Positions 15,882 through 26,224 of a stretch of 64,000 nt of DNA are shown here, piece by piece. The notes under the pieces were generated by a model. The model was not told where the DNA came from. It saw nothing but the letters and a program-made list of their open reading frames with translations, and did not search any database. The position numbers and the translations under genes were made by a program. Within the stretch, counting starts at the first letter, position 1, and the number at the start of each line of letters is the position of its first letter. The stretch spans positions 798,576-862,575 of the forward strand of contig NZ_CP048877.1 of NCBI RefSeq assembly GCF_011207455.1, written 5' to 3'. The stretch comes from Thermosulfuriphilus ammonigenes (lineage in GTDB: Bacteria; Desulfobacterota; Thermodesulfobacteria; Thermodesulfobacteriales; ST65).

Positions 15882-15917
15882 AAACAAGCCACCCTGTAGG
15901 CATTAACCTGCAAGTCC

Positions 15918-17387
15918 TTAAGACTTGCGCAGGTCTTTGCCTACATCAAGGGGTTCACGTCGCTGACGGTACTTTTTGGGATCAAGACCATATTTTTGGA
16001 AGAGCTTGTAAAAATCGGCCCGATAGTATCCAGCCAACCTGGCCGCCTGGCTGACATTGCCCCGGGTAAGTTTGAAAAGATCTTCCAGATAGCGTCTAAC
16101 GAATTGGTCTTTGGCCTCCCGGAGAGGACGGAACTCCACCGGAGGCCTTTCCTGGACAAGGGGGGTGTTTGCCAACATGGCCTTGGTAATCACCTGACCG
16201 GGGGCCAGCGCCGTAAGATATTCTACCAAGTTCTCCAGTTCACGCACATTACCTGGCCAATGGTAAGAGACGAAGAGATCCACCACCTCGGGCTGGATAG
16301 TTTCTATCTTTTTGCCCATTTTTTCACTAAATTTTTTAAAAAAGTGCCTCATAAGCAAGGGGATGTCTTCTTTCCTTTCCCGCAGTGGAGGAAGATAAAT
16401 AGGGACCACGTGAATTCGATAATAGAGGTCTTCCCGAAAAAGGCCTTCCTTGACCATTTTTTGAAGATCCCTCTTGGTGGCGACAATAAGCCGGACATCG
16501 ACTTTTTTAACCTGATCGCTCCCCAGGGGTCTCACCTCGCCGGTCTCTACCACCCGCAGGAGTTTGGCCTGCATGGTTGGGCTCATCTCTCCCACTTCGT
16601 CCAAAAAAAGGGTCCCCCGATTGGCCTGAACAAAGAGCCCTACCTTGGAGGCTACCGCTCCGGTAAAGGCCCCCTTTACGTGACCAAAGAGTTCATCTTC
16701 CAGGAGGGTCTCGGGTATGGCCGCACAGTTTACGGCCACAAAGGGCCCCTTGGCCCGCTGACTATGAATGTGAATGGCTTTGGCTACCAATTCCTTGCCT
16801 GTACCGGACTCCCCATATATGGCCACCGTGCTTTCGGTAGGAGCCACGGCCATGATCTGCCGGAACACAGCCTTCATCTTGGGACTCTCGCCCACCATGT
16901 CTTCAAAAAGAAACTTCTCCACCACCATCTGGCGGAGATTGGCCAGCTGACGAAGCAGATCGCGCTTTTCAATGGCCTTTTCGATCTTAAGGGCCAGATC
17001 ATGATGATCCACTGGTTTGGTAACATAAGAGAAGGCCCCCGCCTTCACCGTAGCCACGGCCTGCTCGATGGTACCATAGGCGGTAAAGAGAATGACCTGG
17101 GTGGTTGGATCGATCTTCTGGCACTCAAGCATTAACTCCTGCCCGGTCATCTTATCCATTCGCTGATCGGTGATAACTACGTCAAAGTCTCCTTCTTCAA
17201 AGAGGGCCAGGGCCTCCTCGGGATCGCTGGCCGTGACTACCTCGTAGCCCTTAAGTTCCAGGCGCATCTTCAAAACTTCAAGGATATTCAGATCATCATC
17301 AACCAACAGGATACGTCTTTTGTTTTCCATTTTGCGTCTCTTCTTGGAGCCCTTTTTGCTTGCCTTTAATGGCAAAACCTGTGCCAT
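15918..17387 (-). CDS. NtrC-family sigma-54 response regulator (GlrR/QseF-like)
   Basis: About 489 aa. Receiver domain (about 24-140; phosphoacceptor Asp74 in VVITDQRMD), sigma-54 interaction AAA+ domain with GESGTGKE Walker A and the GAFTGA loop that contacts sigma-54, then a Fis-type helix-turn-helix (LTRGNVSQAARLAGYYRADFYKLF). Start ATG 17387 has AAGGGGG upstream; ATG at 17330 is an alternative. It is divergent from a histidine kinase and a small coiled-coil lipoprotein. That set matches the enterobacterial GlrK-QseG-GlrR system, hence the name. A sigma-54 promoter with a TGTC...GACA repeat lies at 36.9-37.0 kb and is a possible target. Confidence 0.85.
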   Translation of the reverse strand: MAQVLPLKASKKGSKKRRKMENKRRILLVDDDLNILEVLKMRLELKGYEVVTASDPEEALALFEEGDFDVVITDQRMDKMTGQELMLECQKIDPTTQVILFTAYGTIEQAVATVKAGAFSYVTKPVDHHDLALKIEKAIEKRDLLRQLANLRQMVVEKFLFEDMVGESPKMKAVFRQIMAVAPTESTVAIYGESGTGKELVAKAIHIHSQRAKGPFVAVNCAAIPETLLEDELFGHVKGAFTGAVASKVGLFVQANRGTLFLDEVGEMSPTMQAKLLRVVETGEVRPLGSDQVKKVDVRLIVATKRDLQKMVKEGLFREDLYYRIHVVPIYLPPLRERKEDIPLLMRHFFKKFSEKMGKKIETIQPEVVDLFVSYHWPGNVRELENLVEYLTALAPGQVITKAMLANTPLVQERPPVEFRPLREAKDQFVRRYLEDLFKLTRGNVSQAARLAGYYRADFYKLFQKYGLDPKKYRQRREPLDVGKDLRKS

Positions 17388-17440
17388 ATAAGCCCCCTTA
17401 GACGGTTTAAACAAAAATTAATTGAGTTAGGATTTACTTC

Positions 17441-18946
17441 ATGAAGTCTTTCTTCCGCCATCTCAATCTTTATCAGAAACTGTGCGCTGGGTATATCATC
17501 TTTATCTTCATCGCCTACCTTCCCTGCGCCGTTTCTCTATATTCTTTGATTCAGCTGGAAGATATGGCTATCAGCCTGGCCCGGGAGGATGTAGAGCTAA
17601 CCACTACCATAGAATACTTGAAGGGTCTCCTACCCTCTCTGGAGGGTGAGAGCCGCCGCCTGGTCACTCTCTACAAGGAAGATTCCTACCAGACCCTTAG
17701 AGAGCTGATTAAAGACTTTAGGACCCACTTGGTTCTCATCAGAGACAATGGCCCCCCCCAGGCCCGAATGAATTATCGCTACCTGGATCAAAACCTCAAA
17801 GATTTGCAGGCCCTGGCCAATGAGGTAAAAAGACACCTTCCTGTCACCCCGCCCACACGATTAGGTCCACTGGAAAAACAGCGGGAAGAACAGGTCAAAG
17901 AGCTTATTGATCAGATGGGGCTTCTTCTGGGAAAGATAGAACAGTCCATCCGGATAGATATTCGCACCAAGGCCTCCCAGATCTCCCGGCGCACCGCCCA
18001 AGCCCGCAAGCTCACCTTCATTGTTTTCGTCTTCACCCTGGGGCTGGCCCTCCTGGCTCCTTCCCTCCTGTATAAATATATCAAGCGTCCCATAGACCTT
18101 CTCCAGAAGGGAACCGAAGCCATAGGCCGGGGCCAGTTCGATTATACCATCACCGTGCAAGCCAGGGATGAACTCGGCCAGCTGGCTCAGGCCTTCAATC
18201 GTATGACAGCCCAACTCCGGGAGCTAGACACCCTTAAATCGGAGTTCATATCTGTGGTCAGCCATGAGCTAAGGACACCCCTGGCCTCGATGAAGGAAGC
18301 CGCTGACTTGTTAACCGAGGCGGAGATGGGCCCCCTTAACGAAAGACAGCGCCGATTGGTAGAAATCCTCAATGAGGGGGTAGGGCGCCTTGAACGATTC
18401 ATCAACGACCTCCTTCATCTTACCAGATTGGAAGCCAAACTTGTGCCCGTAGAGAAGTATCCCCATGATCCTCTGCGCCTGGTGCGGGAAGTCTGCAGCA
18501 CCCTTCGGACAGTAGCCGAAGGGAAAAACATCATAATAGAGGTGGTTTCCGACCAAGAGTTTGACCCCATTCTGATGGATTTTGACCGAACCTTTCGAGC
18601 CCTGATGAACATCGTCCACAACGCCATTAAGTTTAGTCCCCCCGGAGGGCAGATAAAGGTTTATCTCAACAGTTATTATGATAAACATAGGGTAAGGTGG
18701 CTGAGGATTGGGGTGGTTGATAGCGGTCAGGGGATCCCTCCGGGTGAACGAGAACGGATCTTCAACAAATTTTATCAGATCCAGGCCATGCGCCACAAAG
18801 ATGGCTGTGGTCTGGGGCTAGCCATTGCTAAGGAGGTTATCGTTGTTCAAGGAGGAAGAATTTGGGTAGAGAGTCCCCCGCAAGAAGATATCGCCATAGT
18901 CCCCGGAAAGGGTTCGGTTTTCTGGTTGGAGTTACCCTACTCTTAG
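17441..18946 (+). CDS. Membrane sensor histidine kinase (GlrK/QseE-like)
   Basis: The protein is 501 aa. TM1 about 17-36, periplasmic sensor region of about 150 residues, TM2 about 193-213, HAMP (214-262), HisKA with phosphoacceptor His275 in VVSHELRTP, and HATPase_c with NAIKFSPPGG, DSGQGIPPGER and GCGLGLAIAKEVI boxes. All catalytic boxes are intact. It is divergent, by 53 bases, from the sigma-54 regulator and overlaps the lipoprotein gene downstream. In enterobacteria the equivalent lipoprotein QseG contacts the kinase in the envelope, so a similar three-part sensor is inferred. Confidence 0.88.
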   Translation: MKSFFRHLNLYQKLCAGYIIFIFIAYLPCAVSLYSLIQLEDMAISLAREDVELTTTIEYLKGLLPSLEGESRRLVTLYKEDSYQTLRELIKDFRTHLVLIRDNGPPQARMNYRYLDQNLKDLQALANEVKRHLPVTPPTRLGPLEKQREEQVKELIDQMGLLLGKIEQSIRIDIRTKASQISRRTAQARKLTFIVFVFTLGLALLAPSLLYKYIKRPIDLLQKGTEAIGRGQFDYTITVQARDELGQLAQAFNRMTAQLRELDTLKSEFISVVSHELRTPLASMKEAADLLTEAEMGPLNERQRRLVEILNEGVGRLERFINDLLHLTRLEAKLVPVEKYPHDPLRLVREVCSTLRTVAEGKNIIIEVVSDQEFDPILMDFDRTFRALMNIVHNAIKFSPPGGQIKVYLNSYYDKHRVRWLRIGVVDSGQGIPPGERERIFNKFYQIQAMRHKDGCGLGLAIAKEVIVVQGGRIWVESPPQEDIAIVPGKGSVFWLELPYS

Positions 18947-19398
18947 CAATCCTGGGGGCCTGTGCCCCTAAACCCATGCCTGACCAGAGCAGACCTGATC
19001 CCTGGAGTGTGGCTGAGGAGCTATATCTTAAGGGTAAAAAGGCCAAGGCCCGCAAGGTACTAGAAGAGCTTTTCAACCAAAGGGATTACCGCTGTCGGGC
19101 AGCCTTCTACCTTTGGGTCCTTTACGGAGAGGCCCAAAAGTATCTTACCAGCCTTGAAGATCACCAGTGTCTTGAAAGCCTGCCGGCCGAAATAGCGCTC
19201 CTTAAAAGGTATCAGAAGGTTCGCCAGAGATTGACCGATTGTCAAAAAGAGAGGGAAAAAGACCGCCGTTTTATCTCCTCCCTCAAGAAGGAAAAAGTTT
19301 CACTTAAAGAGGAGATCAATCGGTTGCGCTTTGAGCTTGAAAAATTAGAGGAGATCCGACGGGATACCGAGCAACGTCGGCTAAAGACTTCCCACTAA
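18862..19398 (+). CDS. Coiled-coil lipoprotein (QseG/YfhG-like accessory)
   Basis: The protein is 178 aa. Start is TTG 18862, inside the kinase gene, chosen because AAGGAGG sits seven bases upstream; the overlap with the kinase is 85 bases. A basic N-terminus is followed by a lipoprotein signal with lipobox LLAILGAC. The middle is a short helical repeat-like region (YLKGKKAKARKVLEEL), and residues about 125-175 are a strong coiled coil. Its place between kinase and next operon gene, and its build, resemble QseG. Sequence similarity itself I cannot verify. Confidence 0.7.
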   Translation: MGRESPARRYRHSPRKGFGFLVGVTLLLAILGACAPKPMPDQSRPDPWSVAEELYLKGKKAKARKVLEELFNQRDYRCRAAFYLWVLYGEAQKYLTSLEDHQCLESLPAEIALLKRYQKVRQRLTDCQKEREKDRRFISSLKKEKVSLKEEINRLRFELEKLEEIRRDTEQRRLKTSH

Positions 19399-19422
19399 AT
19401 CCAGGGGAGGGAAAAATAAAAA

Positions 19423-22400
19423 ATGAAAAGGGCCCTGGCCATAATCCTGATGGTGATAGTGGTCCTTGCCGCCGGACTCCTCGCCCTTCCCCATCTCCTG
19501 AACCTAGAACCGGTAAAGGACAAAATCACCCGGGAGCTATCTCAAAGCCTCAAGGCCCAGGTAAAGGTGACAAACCTTTATCTCCATTTTTTACCTCGCC
19601 CTCAGGTCAGATTAACCGGTCTGGAAATAAGCTCCCCTTCAAGGTTTAAGGCCACTGTTAAAAACATGACTGTCAGGCCCAACCTTTGGGCCCTCCTTCA
19701 AAAAAAGGTGATCTTTGAGGGCATAACCGTTGATAACCCGGAGGTGGACGTCTTCCTCAAGGCATCAGCCAAAAAAAAGGAGCCCCTCTGGCCGAAGCTG
19801 GCTAAGGCCCTGGCCCTCTCTGTCTATTTAGAGGTAGAAAACGGCCAGATCCGTCTTTGGCGGGAAGAAAAGAAACTCCTCAGGATTGATCTTCCCTCAG
19901 GGGCCCTAAGGGTGGAGCAGGGGCAGGCCCTCCTTGAGTTAGAAATGACCTCCAGTCTTTTCAAACAGGCTCAGCTCTCGCTTCTGATTAATCAGGAGGG
20001 CCACCTTGAGGCCAGGGGAACCGTGGCGGTCTTCAAACTTCATCAGATCCCCCTTGATATTCCCTGGCTTCCCATCAAACCAGTCAAGGCCGAAGTCAAT
20101 CTTCAGGCCACCCTTAACCTGGATTCTCCCCACTCCTGGGAGGTGGGTTTTTCCGGCTCTGTTCCCTGTTATCGTCTCCCCCAGGCTGACTATGATATTA
20201 GCTGTGGCCATTTTGAAGGCTGGGCTACCAGAAAAGGAGAGCGCTACCGGATAAAGCTCAACACCCTGAAACTGGACTATCCCCGAATAATCGGAGAGGG
20301 CGAGCTCTGGTATCAGCCAAAGAAAATAGGCTACCGGTTTCTGGGGCAGGAGGTGGATATTGTTAACACCAGAAGGGTAGCCCTCGACCTTTTAGGAAGA
20401 TACCAGAGTGTTCGTAAGCTCTTTGCCATTGTCCTTGAAGGGCAAGCCAAAGGGCTCGAGGTCTCCGGAGAAGCCCCAACAATAGCGGGGCTCAAAGATT
20501 TAAGAAGGTTAAACCTTAAGACGGGCTTTACAACGGCCCGGGTAATCTTACCCGGCTCTGGCCTTGAAATACAGCAGGCTCAGGGAGAACTCCAGATCCG
20601 GCAAGGAATCCTCCAGGCCCGGGGGCTCTCGGCCAAGATAGGCCTAAGTCAGATTCTTGAGGCCAGGGTGGAGATAGCCCTGAAGGATCCCGAAGGCCCC
20701 CTTAATCTTGACCTCCTGGGAATCTGCCGCCTAGAGGAGGTTCCGGATATAATTCACCGCTTTATAAAAAAGGGGGCCCTGCGACACCATATTGACCTTT
20801 TCTATCAGGCTACCGGTTCAGCCAGGGTCTCCCTCAGGCTCAGGGGCACCAGAAAAAAAATCACCCCCGTTCTTGAGGTCTTAAACATCAAAGGGACCCT
20901 TCACCATCGACGCATCCCCTACTCTATAGTGATCCAATCCGGGGCCTTTGGTTATCAGGAGGGCTCTCTGTGGTGGAAAAACCTCAACGGCTTCTTGGGA
21001 GAGAGCCAGATCAGTGGAGCCACCGGTAGCCTTGTCTTATCGAGTCTCTGGATCAAAGCCCAGGCCCGGGGAGAAAAAATCTTACTAACCCAGGTTGACT
21101 CCTGGGTTCAGAGAGAGCCTGTCTTCAGGCCCCTTTCCCGCATCATTCGTTTTCTAGAGGGAAAGGCTTCCCTTGAGGCCTCCTTGAAAGGGCCACTCAA
21201 AAGGCCCCGGAAGCTCGAGTTCAGCCTTCAGGGAGAGATCTCCGGAGGCCGACTGCAGACTCCCTATCTGCCGGGAGAGCTGGAGATAAAAAGGGCCTCT
21301 TTTCAGCTTGATAACGATCATCTCCGTCTAAACCAGGCCCAAGGACGTTTTTTAGAAAGCGATCTTCTTCTTGATGTTGAACTCATAGGTCTCCTTAAAG
21401 GAATCAAAGGTCTTCGTCTTAAAGGCGAGGGAACCCTTAATACCCCCTTAGTTAGATGGCTTTGGGAGAAAAATTCTCTCCCCGAAGATCTCTTCCCCCG
21501 CACGCCGCTAAAGATTAAAGAGCTTTCCTTCTCCTCTGATCTCAAACAAAGGGTTGACCTCTCCTTACTGGCCCAAAGAGGAGGAGGCACCCTGGCCCTC
21601 GCTTGGCATTCAGATCTCGAAGACCTGGAGTTAAAAAAGTTGGAAGGATCCCTCGGACAAAGCAATCTCCGGCTCTCTCTTCACCTTAAGCGTGATCATC
21701 CCTGGATCAAGTTCAGCTTTACAGGTCGGCTCCGAGGAGAATTCATCGAAACCTTTCTGGCTGGGAACCGCTTCTTAGAGGGTACCCTCTGGGGAGAGAG
21801 TTCCGGTCTGATCAACCTGGAAAATCCCCTCGAGAGCCGGATAGACGGAGAACTTCATGTAGAACGTCTGCGTCGAATCCTAGGGCTCAGGATTCCCCTA
21901 GGCATCAATCATCTGGCCCTAGAGGCCAGGGGACACGAGATCGAAATTAAAGAACTCGACCTTACTGCCGGGCAAAGCCGCCTCCAGGTCTTAGGCCAAG
22001 TCGCCATCCGTCAAGGTGAGTTTTGGTTTGATCTTGAGGCCTCCTCCCCGCGATTTGATTGGCCGGCAATTCAAAAAGAGTTCTTTAAGAAGAAAGGCGC
22101 CAGAGGCTATCCCCTGGCCGGAATCATTCGCTTTAGCACTCCGGTGTTTATCTATCAGCCCGGGCGAGTCTTTGAGTCGGTGGTCGCCGATCTAAGGCTT
22201 TCTCTGGATAAAAAAATCCTCATCGATCTCAAAGAGGCCCGCTACTGCGGAATAGATCTTAGTGGAAAGATCAAAATCGTCCCTGGCCAGGAAGCAGGTC
22301 TTGACATCAATCTGTCGGCCCAAAAGGGAGATCTTGAAAATCTAGCCTTGTGCCTCTTCGGAGAGAGACATCTTCTTCAGGGAAGCTTTGATCTCGAGGG

Positions 22401-22998
22401 AAAGGTTAAGGTCTATGGCCGGGAAAACCCACTCTTAGAAGAATCTCAGGGAGATTTTAATTTCCACTCCTCTGGAGGCCGCATTTATCGTTTGAACCTT
22501 CTCTCTAAGATTTTTACCATCCTCAATCCTCTGGAAATCTTCCAGGGAGGGCTTCCTGATTTGGTAAAAGAGGGCTTTGCCTATGAGGGGATTGAGGCCC
22601 GAGCCCGGCTGAAAGACGGCCTCCTGAAGCTAGATTACCTAGCCATTGACGGGCGCCCCATGAAGATCTTTGCCGAAGGGACTATAAACCTTCTCTCCTC
22701 CCAGGCCGACCTGGAGGTCCTGGTGGCCCCCCTTAAGACCATAGACTCCATCATCAGCAAAATCCCCCTTGTAGGGTTCATCCTTACCGGAGAAAAAAAG
22801 GTTCTTATCTCCATTCCCATAAAGGTAAAGGGGCCCATCCGGGATCCGGCTGTCTGGCCTCTTCCTCCCAGTTCTATCGGTTCAGGTATCTTAGGGGTGG
22901 TTAAGCGGGCCTTGAACGTCCCGGCCTTAATTCTAAAGCCCCTTGAAGGAGGGGCCCCTAAAGAACCCTCTTCAACCCCCTCTTCTCAAGCTCCTTAA
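19423..22998 (+). CDS. AsmA/YhdP-family inner-membrane protein with large beta-rich domain
   Basis: The protein is 1191 aa. One N-terminal membrane helix (4-25) anchors a very long periplasmic region. The N-terminal AsmA domain starts LNLEPVKDKITRELSQSLKAQVKVTNLYLHFLPRPQ; the C-terminal AsmA_2-like region has ADLEVLVAPLKTIDSIISKIPLVG, as in YhdP-type proteins. Such proteins form repeating beta-groove bridges that carry phospholipid between inner and outer membranes. The 3' end overlaps the convergent manC by 41 bases. Its position after the QseG-like gene (24 bases) suggests co-transcription with an envelope-sensing kinase. Confidence 0.85.
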   Translation: MKRALAIILMVIVVLAAGLLALPHLLNLEPVKDKITRELSQSLKAQVKVTNLYLHFLPRPQVRLTGLEISSPSRFKATVKNMTVRPNLWALLQKKVIFEGITVDNPEVDVFLKASAKKKEPLWPKLAKALALSVYLEVENGQIRLWREEKKLLRIDLPSGALRVEQGQALLELEMTSSLFKQAQLSLLINQEGHLEARGTVAVFKLHQIPLDIPWLPIKPVKAEVNLQATLNLDSPHSWEVGFSGSVPCYRLPQADYDISCGHFEGWATRKGERYRIKLNTLKLDYPRIIGEGELWYQPKKIGYRFLGQEVDIVNTRRVALDLLGRYQSVRKLFAIVLEGQAKGLEVSGEAPTIAGLKDLRRLNLKTGFTTARVILPGSGLEIQQAQGELQIRQGILQARGLSAKIGLSQILEARVEIALKDPEGPLNLDLLGICRLEEVPDIIHRFIKKGALRHHIDLFYQATGSARVSLRLRGTRKKITPVLEVLNIKGTLHHRRIPYSIVIQSGAFGYQEGSLWWKNLNGFLGESQISGATGSLVLSSLWIKAQARGEKILLTQVDSWVQREPVFRPLSRIIRFLEGKASLEASLKGPLKRPRKLEFSLQGEISGGRLQTPYLPGELEIKRASFQLDNDHLRLNQAQGRFLESDLLLDVELIGLLKGIKGLRLKGEGTLNTPLVRWLWEKNSLPEDLFPRTPLKIKELSFSSDLKQRVDLSLLAQRGGGTLALAWHSDLEDLELKKLEGSLGQSNLRLSLHLKRDHPWIKFSFTGRLRGEFIETFLAGNRFLEGTLWGESSGLINLENPLESRIDGELHVERLRRILGLRIPLGINHLALEARGHEIEIKELDLTAGQSRLQVLGQVAIRQGEFWFDLEASSPRFDWPAIQKEFFKKKGARGYPLAGIIRFSTPVFIYQPGRVFESVVADLRLSLDKKILIDLKEARYCGIDLSGKIKIVPGQEAGLDINLSAQKGDLENLALCLFGERHLLQGSFDLEGKVKVYGRENPLLEESQGDFNFHSSGGRIYRLNLLSKIFTILNPLEIFQGGLPDLVKEGFAYEGIEARARLKDGLLKLDYLAIDGRPMKIFAEGTINLLSSQADLEVLVAPLKTIDSIISKIPLVGFILTGEKKVLISIPIKVKGPIRDPAVWPLPPSSIGSGILGVVKRALNVPALILKPLEGGAPKEPSSTPSSQAP

Positions 22999-24031
22999 CC
23001 ACCTGGCGGACCTCCTGGAGCCTTTCCCGAGGACAGATAAGGACCGCATCTTTTTCCACCACCACCACCATCCCCTCAATCCCGATAGCGGCCACCAATT
23101 GACCAGAAGAGACCTGGATAAGACTGTCCCGCACCTCGTGGGTGATCACCTCCGGAGAGCAGACGTTTCCCTGATCATCCTTGGAAGAGATCTCATAAAG
23201 GGCCTCCCAGCTACCAAGATCATTCCAGTGGATGTCCGCCGGGATGACAGCCACATTTCTGGCCCGCTCCATAACTCCATAATCAATAGACATGGAAGGC
23301 ATAGCCGAGAAGGCCTCCCGGAGAAGGTGGTCAAAATGGGGGCTTCCATAGGCCTTTTCTATAAGCAAAAGCTGTTCATAGAGTTCAGGCATGTATTTCT
23401 CAATTGCCTCCAGGATTACCGAGGGGCGCCAGACAAACATCCCGCTGTTCCAGAGAAAGGTCTTCTGGGCCAGATAACGTTGAGCTGTGTCCAGGTCTGG
23501 CTTTTCCTTAAAGGCCCGAACCATAAAGGCCCCAGACCTGTCTTCAAGGGGCTCTCCCATCTCTATGTAACCATATCCTGTCTCTGGCCGGGTAGGCTGA
23601 ATCCCCAAAGTCACCAGCAGGGCCCGGTCTCTGGCCAGCTCAAGGGCCTTTTTGAGAAGACTCCGGAAGAAGTCCTGGCGGCCGATGAGATGATCTGAAG
23701 GCAAAAGGGCCATAGGGTGATCACCCCAGTTTTTCAGAACATGAATCGCCGCCCAACCGGCACAGGCCGCGGTGGAACGGGCCAGGGGTTCAACAAGGAT
23801 GTTCTCTGGAGGGATCTCTGGAACCTCAGCCCTTACTTCCGGGGCCAGATCAGAGCCAGTAACCAGCAGGATCTTGTCTACCGGAAAAAGCGGCCGAAGA
23901 CGATCTATGGTCTGGCGGAGCATACTCTCCCGGCCAACAATGGGCAGAAGCTGTTTAGGCCGACCCTGGCGGGATCGAGGCCAGAACCTTGTCCCCCGTC
24001 CTCCGGCCATAATCACAGCAAAAGCTTCCAT
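22958..24031 (-). CDS. manC: Mannose-1-phosphate guanylyltransferase
   Basis: About 357 aa, the short form without the C-terminal isomerase/cupin domain. Makes GDP-mannose for LPS or exopolysaccharide. The signature nucleotide-binding loop is [20 protein letters not shown], followed by LLPSDHLI, the [10 protein letters not shown] box, SIDYGVMER and [15 protein letters not shown]. Start ATG 24031 is preferred over a GTG two codons upstream because AAGGGGG is then correctly spaced. Divergent from phoH. Confidence 0.92.
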   Translation of the reverse strand: MEAFAVIMAGGRGTRFWPRSRQGRPKQLLPIVGRESMLRQTIDRLRPLFPVDKILLVTGSDLAPEVRAEVPEIPPENILVEPLARSTAACAGWAAIHVLKNWGDHPMALLPSDHLIGRQDFFRSLLKKALELARDRALLVTLGIQPTRPETGYGYIEMGEPLEDRSGAFMVRAFKEKPDLDTAQRYLAQKTFLWNSGMFVWRPSVILEAIEKYMPELYEQLLLIEKAYGSPHFDHLLREAFSAMPSMSIDYGVMERARNVAVIPADIHWNDLGSWEALYEISSKDDQGNVCSPEVITHEVRDSLIQVSSGQLVAAIGIEGMVVVVEKDAVLICPRERLQEVRQVVKELEKRGLKRVL

Positions 24032-24049
24032 ACCCACCCCCTTAAAGAC

Positions 24050-24077
24050 TTTATTTCTAAGACAAATGGGCTATAAT
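24050..24077 (+). promoter_or_regulatory. Probable promoter of phoH-like gene
   Basis: A perfect TATAAT at 24072-24077 has a weak -35 element TTTATT at 24050-24055 with 16-base spacing. Transcription would begin near 24084, which excludes the in-frame ATG at 24066 and supports ATG 24153 as the start. Confidence 0.5.
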
Positions 24078-24152
24078 GTTTCACAAATTCGTAAAAAACT
24101 TAAAATAAAAACCATAAAAATTACGGAGCACCTAAAGAGCTCAGAGAGATCT

Positions 24153-25184
24153 ATGGAACTTAGCCAAAACAAACCCACTACCGTTGAAAGAGTCCTTGAG
24201 GACAACGCCCTGGCCCGTTGGCTTTATGGAGAACAGGGCGCCCACCTCAAGGTGATTGAGAAGGCCCTTAACGTCAACATTAAGGTTCGTGGTAACCGAG
24301 TAACCATAAGTGGAGACCCTCTAGATACCGACTTGGCCGATCGAACCTGCATGGAACTATACGGCCTTCTAAAAGAGGGCTACCCCCTTTATCCCAACGA
24401 TGTTGAGTACGCCATAAGGATAATTTCGGCTGATCCCCAGGCCCGTCTGAAGGATATCTTTCTAGATACGGTCTTCATCAGTTCAGGCAAACGAGTAATT
24501 ACCCCTAAGAGCCTTACCCAGAAGCGTTACATTGATGCCATTCGGCAACATGACATTGTCTTTGGCATCGGTCCGGCAGGCACAGGAAAGACTTATCTGG
24601 CCATGGCCATGGCCATAGCCTATCTTATCAAAAATGAGGTTTCCCGCATTGTTCTTGCCCGCCCAGCGGTAGAGGCCGGGGAGAAACTGGGGTTCCTCCC
24701 TGGAGACCTGGCCGAAAAGGTTAATCCCTATCTGCGCCCCCTTTACGATGCTCTCTACGACATGCTCCCCTTTGAAAAGGCCTCTCGCTTTATCCAGAAG
24801 GGGGTTATCGAGGTTGCGCCCCTGGCCTTCATGCGGGGCCGGACTCTAAACGACGCCTTCATCATCCTTGATGAGGCCCAGAACACCACCAGCGAACAGA
24901 TGAAGATGTTTCTCACCCGTTTGGGTTACAGCTCAAAGGCCGTAATAACCGGGGATATCACCCAAATAGACCTTCCTGATACCCGACGCTCTGGCCTGGT
25001 GGAGGCAGCCAAGATTCTCAAAGACGTAGAAGGCATCTCCTTTATCTACTTCACCAAGCAGGACGTTGTCCGGCACCCTCTGGTTCAGCGAATAATCGAG
25101 GCCTATGAGACCAGAGAAATCCCTAACGGCGAGAGAGTTTCTCCCAGGGAACAGCCATCAGATCAATCAGGGAAAGAGGTTTAA
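24153..25184 (+). CDS. PhoH-like ATPase
   Basis: The protein is 343 aa. N-terminal KH-like region (residues about 20-75) followed by a RecA-like ATPase: Walker [14 protein letters not shown] (138-150), [18 protein letters not shown], and Walker [12 protein letters not shown] with sensor GDITQIDLP. PhoH proteins of this layout are linked to RNA metabolism together with YbeY and the YbeZ group; no ybeY is in the window. Start is GAGAGAT-supported ATG 24153. The 3' end overlaps a convergent gene by 62 bases. Confidence 0.9.
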   Translation: MELSQNKPTTVERVLEDNALARWLYGEQGAHLKVIEKALNVNIKVRGNRVTISGDPLDTDLADRTCMELYGLLKEGYPLYPNDVEYAIRIISADPQARLKDIFLDTVFISSGKRVITPKSLTQKRYIDAIRQHDIVFGIGPAGTGKTYLAMAMAIAYLIKNEVSRIVLARPAVEAGEKLGFLPGDLAEKVNPYLRPLYDALYDMLPFEKASRFIQKGVIEVAPLAFMRGRTLNDAFIILDEAQNTTSEQMKMFLTRLGYSSKAVITGDITQIDLPDTRRSGLVEAAKILKDVEGISFIYFTKQDVVRHPLVQRIIEAYETREIPNGERVSPREQPSDQSGKEV

Positions 25185-26076
25185 TCCCTGAGAAGCCGGT
25201 CAAACCCTTACGGGTAGGCAGACGTCCGACAAAGACCTGAGAGATTTCCTTCTGCCCCGCCGGAGAGAGGAGGTAGGCTACCAGTTGTCTGGCCTCCGGC
25301 AGGGCTGGGGTTCCCCGGATAAGGGCAACGGTGGAAAAGGTGGCCCAGGTGCCCAAAGAGAGTTTGCCCTGATCGGGGAAGATCAGCCGGAAGGGCCCCT
25401 TCTTTAGGACAGGCAAGGCCCTATCGAGGTAGAGTAGGCCTGCCAGAGCCTCTCCTGTCGCCAGGCTATGAGCCACTTCCTGGTCAGAATCCTTAAAAAT
25501 GGCCCCATTTCTCCGAAGACGGGACAGACCCGATTTCACCCTTTCGACCCCTAAAATCTCCTCAAGGGATCGCCAGAAGAGATAACCATCGGCCGAATCT
25601 GGCCTCGCCAGGGCCACCTTCCCCGACCAATCCTTCTCAAGGAGATCCTCCACCCCGGTCGGGGAGGGACTAAGATCTTGATGGACTAAAAGAACCTTAA
25701 GCCGGGCCGCCACTCCAAACCAATAACCCTCGCTATCGCGGGCCAGAGGAACGAGGTCGTCAAAACCTGGCGGAAGATAGGGTTCAAGGAGTCCCTCCCT
25801 TTGAGCCTCAACAGCCAAAAGGGGGCTGTCTGTCCAGAGAAGATCAAAAGCCCCTTTCCTGGCCAGCTTAAGGGCCTCTTGAGGCCCCAGCCCAGCAAGG
25901 TGAACCTCAACCCCCGTCCCCTGAGAGAAGGCTTCCAGTATCTGGGCCACCGGTTCTCTACTCTCGGCAACTACCACTACATTAAGGGCCTGAGGGGCCT
26001 CTCTGGTCAGCCAGAAAAGGACGGCCGCGGCCAAGAGGATTCCCACCATCAATAAAAGGTTACGTGCCAGGGACAT
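25123..26076 (-). CDS. ABC-type solute-binding protein (iron/thiamine type, family 1)
   Basis: The protein is 317 aa. An N-terminal membrane anchor or uncleaved signal (6-25) precedes a two-lobe binding protein: [54 protein letters not shown], and C-terminal [26 protein letters not shown], which resembles FbpA/ThiB-like proteins. No permease or ATPase gene is adjacent, so it is an orphan and may also act as a membrane-tethered sensor. The ligand is unknown. Confidence 0.75.
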   Translation of the reverse strand: MSLARNLLLMVGILLAAAVLFWLTREAPQALNVVVVAESREPVAQILEAFSQGTGVEVHLAGLGPQEALKLARKGAFDLLWTDSPLLAVEAQREGLLEPYLPPGFDDLVPLARDSEGYWFGVAARLKVLLVHQDLSPSPTGVEDLLEKDWSGKVALARPDSADGYLFWRSLEEILGVERVKSGLSRLRRNGAIFKDSDQEVAHSLATGEALAGLLYLDRALPVLKKGPFRLIFPDQGKLSLGTWATFSTVALIRGTPALPEARQLVAYLLSPAGQKEISQVFVGRLPTRKGLTGFSGIKPLSLIDLMAVPWEKLSRR

Positions 26077-26224
26077 GGGCCTTTCCTAGCAAATATTGGT
26101 CTTTTCTGCAAAGGAGATAACACCGGCTTGTTCACTTTAAAAGAAGATATCCCTTGCATTTTCCCCAAGAGACCTTACTAGTAGAGAGACTATTCCTTAG
26201 AAACAATTATCAAGGAGGGGAAGG

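Noticed and set aside
15996-17135. 379-codon plus-strand open frame
   Set aside because: It lies antisense within the sigma-54 regulator, whose domains are complete; the frame is a by-product of codon bias.
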